Source: Microglena sp. YARC
Taxonomy: Eukaryota; Chlorophyta; Chlorophyceae; Chlamydomonadales; Chlamydomonadaceae
Assembly: GCA_022414725.1 (NCBI GenBank)
Contig: CM039463.1
Coordinates: 61,186,968-61,250,967 of the forward strand
DNA length: 64,000 bases
Direction: 5' to 3'
Numbering within the stretch: the first letter of the stretch is position 1; every line of letters starts with the position of its first letter. A program made the position numbers and the translations under genes. The notes beneath the pieces were generated by a model. It was not told the origin of the DNA. It made no database searches and was given only the letters and a program-made list of their open reading frames with translations. Positions 63,499 through 64,000 of this stretch are shown here, in pieces.

Positions 63499-63848
63499 CT
63501 TGTGTGTGTGTGTGCTTGTGTGTGTGCGTGCTTGTGTGTGTGTATGTGTGTATGTGCTTGCGTGCTTGTGTGTGTGTATGTGTGTATGTGCTTGCATGCT
63601 TGTGTGTGTGTGTGGTGGAGTGTGGGGTTGATTGGGTAGGACTCACCATTATAGGGTTAGAGAACTCCGCCAATCCATCCACAGCAGCATCATACGTGGT
63701 CATGTACTCAGCTTCCTCGGCATCTATCACCTCCTCTTCCTCCTTCTCAACCTCTTCCTCGTCCCCGACAGAGGCCGAGGGGCTTTGCATAGGATTGTCC
63801 ATCATACTACTCCGCACCGACAGACCTCCGCCCTCATCCTCAAACTCT
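60140..63848 (-). CDS. Gene C: acidic coiled-coil protein (partial), unrecognised
   Basis: Minus-strand exons with good splice signals: about 63645-63848 (SMMDNPMQSPSASVGDEEEV, E-rich, AEEAEYMTTYDAAVDG, donor ATG|GTGAGT); 62765-62904 (ETDSGKEDVSRTSLLSMIHD, LYSAPEPERPTFF); a variant second copy at about 62600-62700 (LYLAAEPEAPP); 61261-61469 (QEEPEPQAQADPDQPPVEAE then FLTEVKESMLRMETTLLAQE and QRRNELGAYIERLQ, a helical coiled coil). It continues beyond the window end at its 5' side and probably beyond 60140 or the gap at its 3' side. No family recognised; the acidic, low-complexity plus coiled-coil layout suggests a scaffold or regulatory protein, no more. Confidence 0.55.
60145..61066 (-). pseudogene. 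Four to five decayed copies of a gene C exon end
   Basis: Copies of the exon at 61261-61360 (plus-strand form GCGCTCRAYATACGCTCCAA, GCTCATTTCGCC, TGCTCTTGCGC, GTAGTCTCCA) at about 60150-60235, 60338-60425, 60528-60610 and 60724-60800, plus a short piece (CTCCATGCGCACCATGTTCT) at about 61032-61066. Each is accompanied by CACACTC-type and (CAG)n microsatellite on the same sides. Confidence 0.75.
61261..61469 (-). CDS. Gene C coiled-coil exon
   Basis: Acceptor CCCACAG, donor CTGCAG|GTTAGT on the minus strand. Acidic/Gln-Pro-rich start, then a heptad-bearing helix (LTEVKESMLRMETTLLAQEQ). The acceptor-proximal 70 bp are copied upstream at about 61556-61640, where the copy runs into a stop. Confidence 0.65.
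62090..62590. repeat. ACCCCTACACT minisatellite
   Basis: 500 bp of imperfect 5-11-bp units (CTACACTACC, CAACACTACC, CTACAGTACT) in a gene C intron. Confidence 0.9.
62765..62904 (-). CDS. Gene C exon with SLLSMIHDLY
   Basis: Acceptor CCTGCAG, donor AACAG|GTGCGG on the minus strand. Encodes RETDSGKEDVSRTSLLSMIH and DLYSAPEPERPTFFRHPAAV. Both ends are separately duplicated: the start (ETDSSKDNVSRT) upstream at about 63034-63085, the end plus donor at 62600-62700. Confidence 0.65.
63437..63615. repeat. GT microsatellite
   Basis: (GT)n with TGCT and TA interruptions, between the gene C acidic exon and the copy of its 3' end. Confidence 0.95.
63645..63848 (-). CDS. Gene C acidic exon
   Basis: Acceptor CTCACAG, donor ATG|GTGAGTCC. 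Glu/Asp-rich (DEEEVEKEEEEVIDAEEAEY), then DAAVDGLAEFSN. The last 50 nt plus donor are duplicated at 63386-63440 (DVVVNGQSEFANPMM) on the far side of a GT microsatellite (63437-63615). Confidence 0.6.
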
Positions 63849-64000
63849 CTGTGAGGAGACGGGTGGGTGTGGGGACGGGTGGGTTGTGGGGATGGCGGGT
63901 GTGGGGATGGGCGGGTGTGGGGGATGGGCGGGTGTGGGGATGGGCGGGTGTGGGTGTGGGGATGGGTGTATGGTGGTGTGTGGTGGTGGTCCCCTACATA

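Overview
The window looks like nuclear DNA from a green alga (Chlorophyta), possibly a prasinophyte. The support is indirect: intron-rich genes, glutamine-rich regulator-like proteins, interstitial TTTAGGG-type telomere repeats, Copia retroelements, and very abundant G/C homopolymers and microsatellites. No rRNA gene, intact tRNA, operon, CRISPR array or bacterial gene was seen. The species is not identified.

Layout. 1-3.9 kb: two minisatellite families and non-coding DNA. 3876-10814: a nearly full-length Copia LTR retrotransposon with two LTRs that look identical, unusual TATCAGC/GCTGATA termini and a 5-bp target duplication; its frame is broken at several points. 10.8-16 kb: a minus-strand Copia-like remnant (one LTR, polypurine tract, gag, protease) whose gag is split by a 1.28-kb insertion with short inverted ends. 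16-19.4 kb: small repeats, a possible MITE and an 822-bp terminal-inverted-repeat element. 19963-29500: gene A, a plus-strand gene modelled here as 11 exons with consistent splice phases (about 1130 aa): Q-rich N-terminal half, basic/leucine-zipper-like segment and short helical C-terminal modules. 29.5-39.3 kb: intergenic DNA with worn copies of gene A exons, dispersed repeats and a 54-unit CGTCA array. 39319 to about 54.3 kb: gene B, a plus-strand Pumilio/PUF RNA-binding protein gene whose last repeats are missing before a C-rich array (54.5-58.2 kb) and a 1000-N gap (58207-59206). 59.2-60.2 kb: AGC-rich repeat. 60.2-64 kb: gene C, part of a minus-strand acidic coiled-coil protein gene, unrecognised.

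The most interesting signal is architectural. In all three genes, exon edges and their splice sites have been tandemly duplicated many times, often with a microsatellite or minisatellite between copies. At several introns the 3' splice site is itself a copy of the end of the preceding exon (for example ATTGCTATCCAG in gene A and ATGCTCCCAG in gene B), which is what intron gain by tandem duplication of an AGGT-containing exon segment would leave.

A separate data-quality signal: gene B reads cleanly from 39.3 to 49.5 kb but carries many 1-nt indels from about 49.57 to 54.3 kb, right up to the low-complexity array and gap. Uncorrected long-read sequence is a simpler explanation there than a pseudogene. 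All exon coordinates are manual models from splice consensus and phase, without transcript data.
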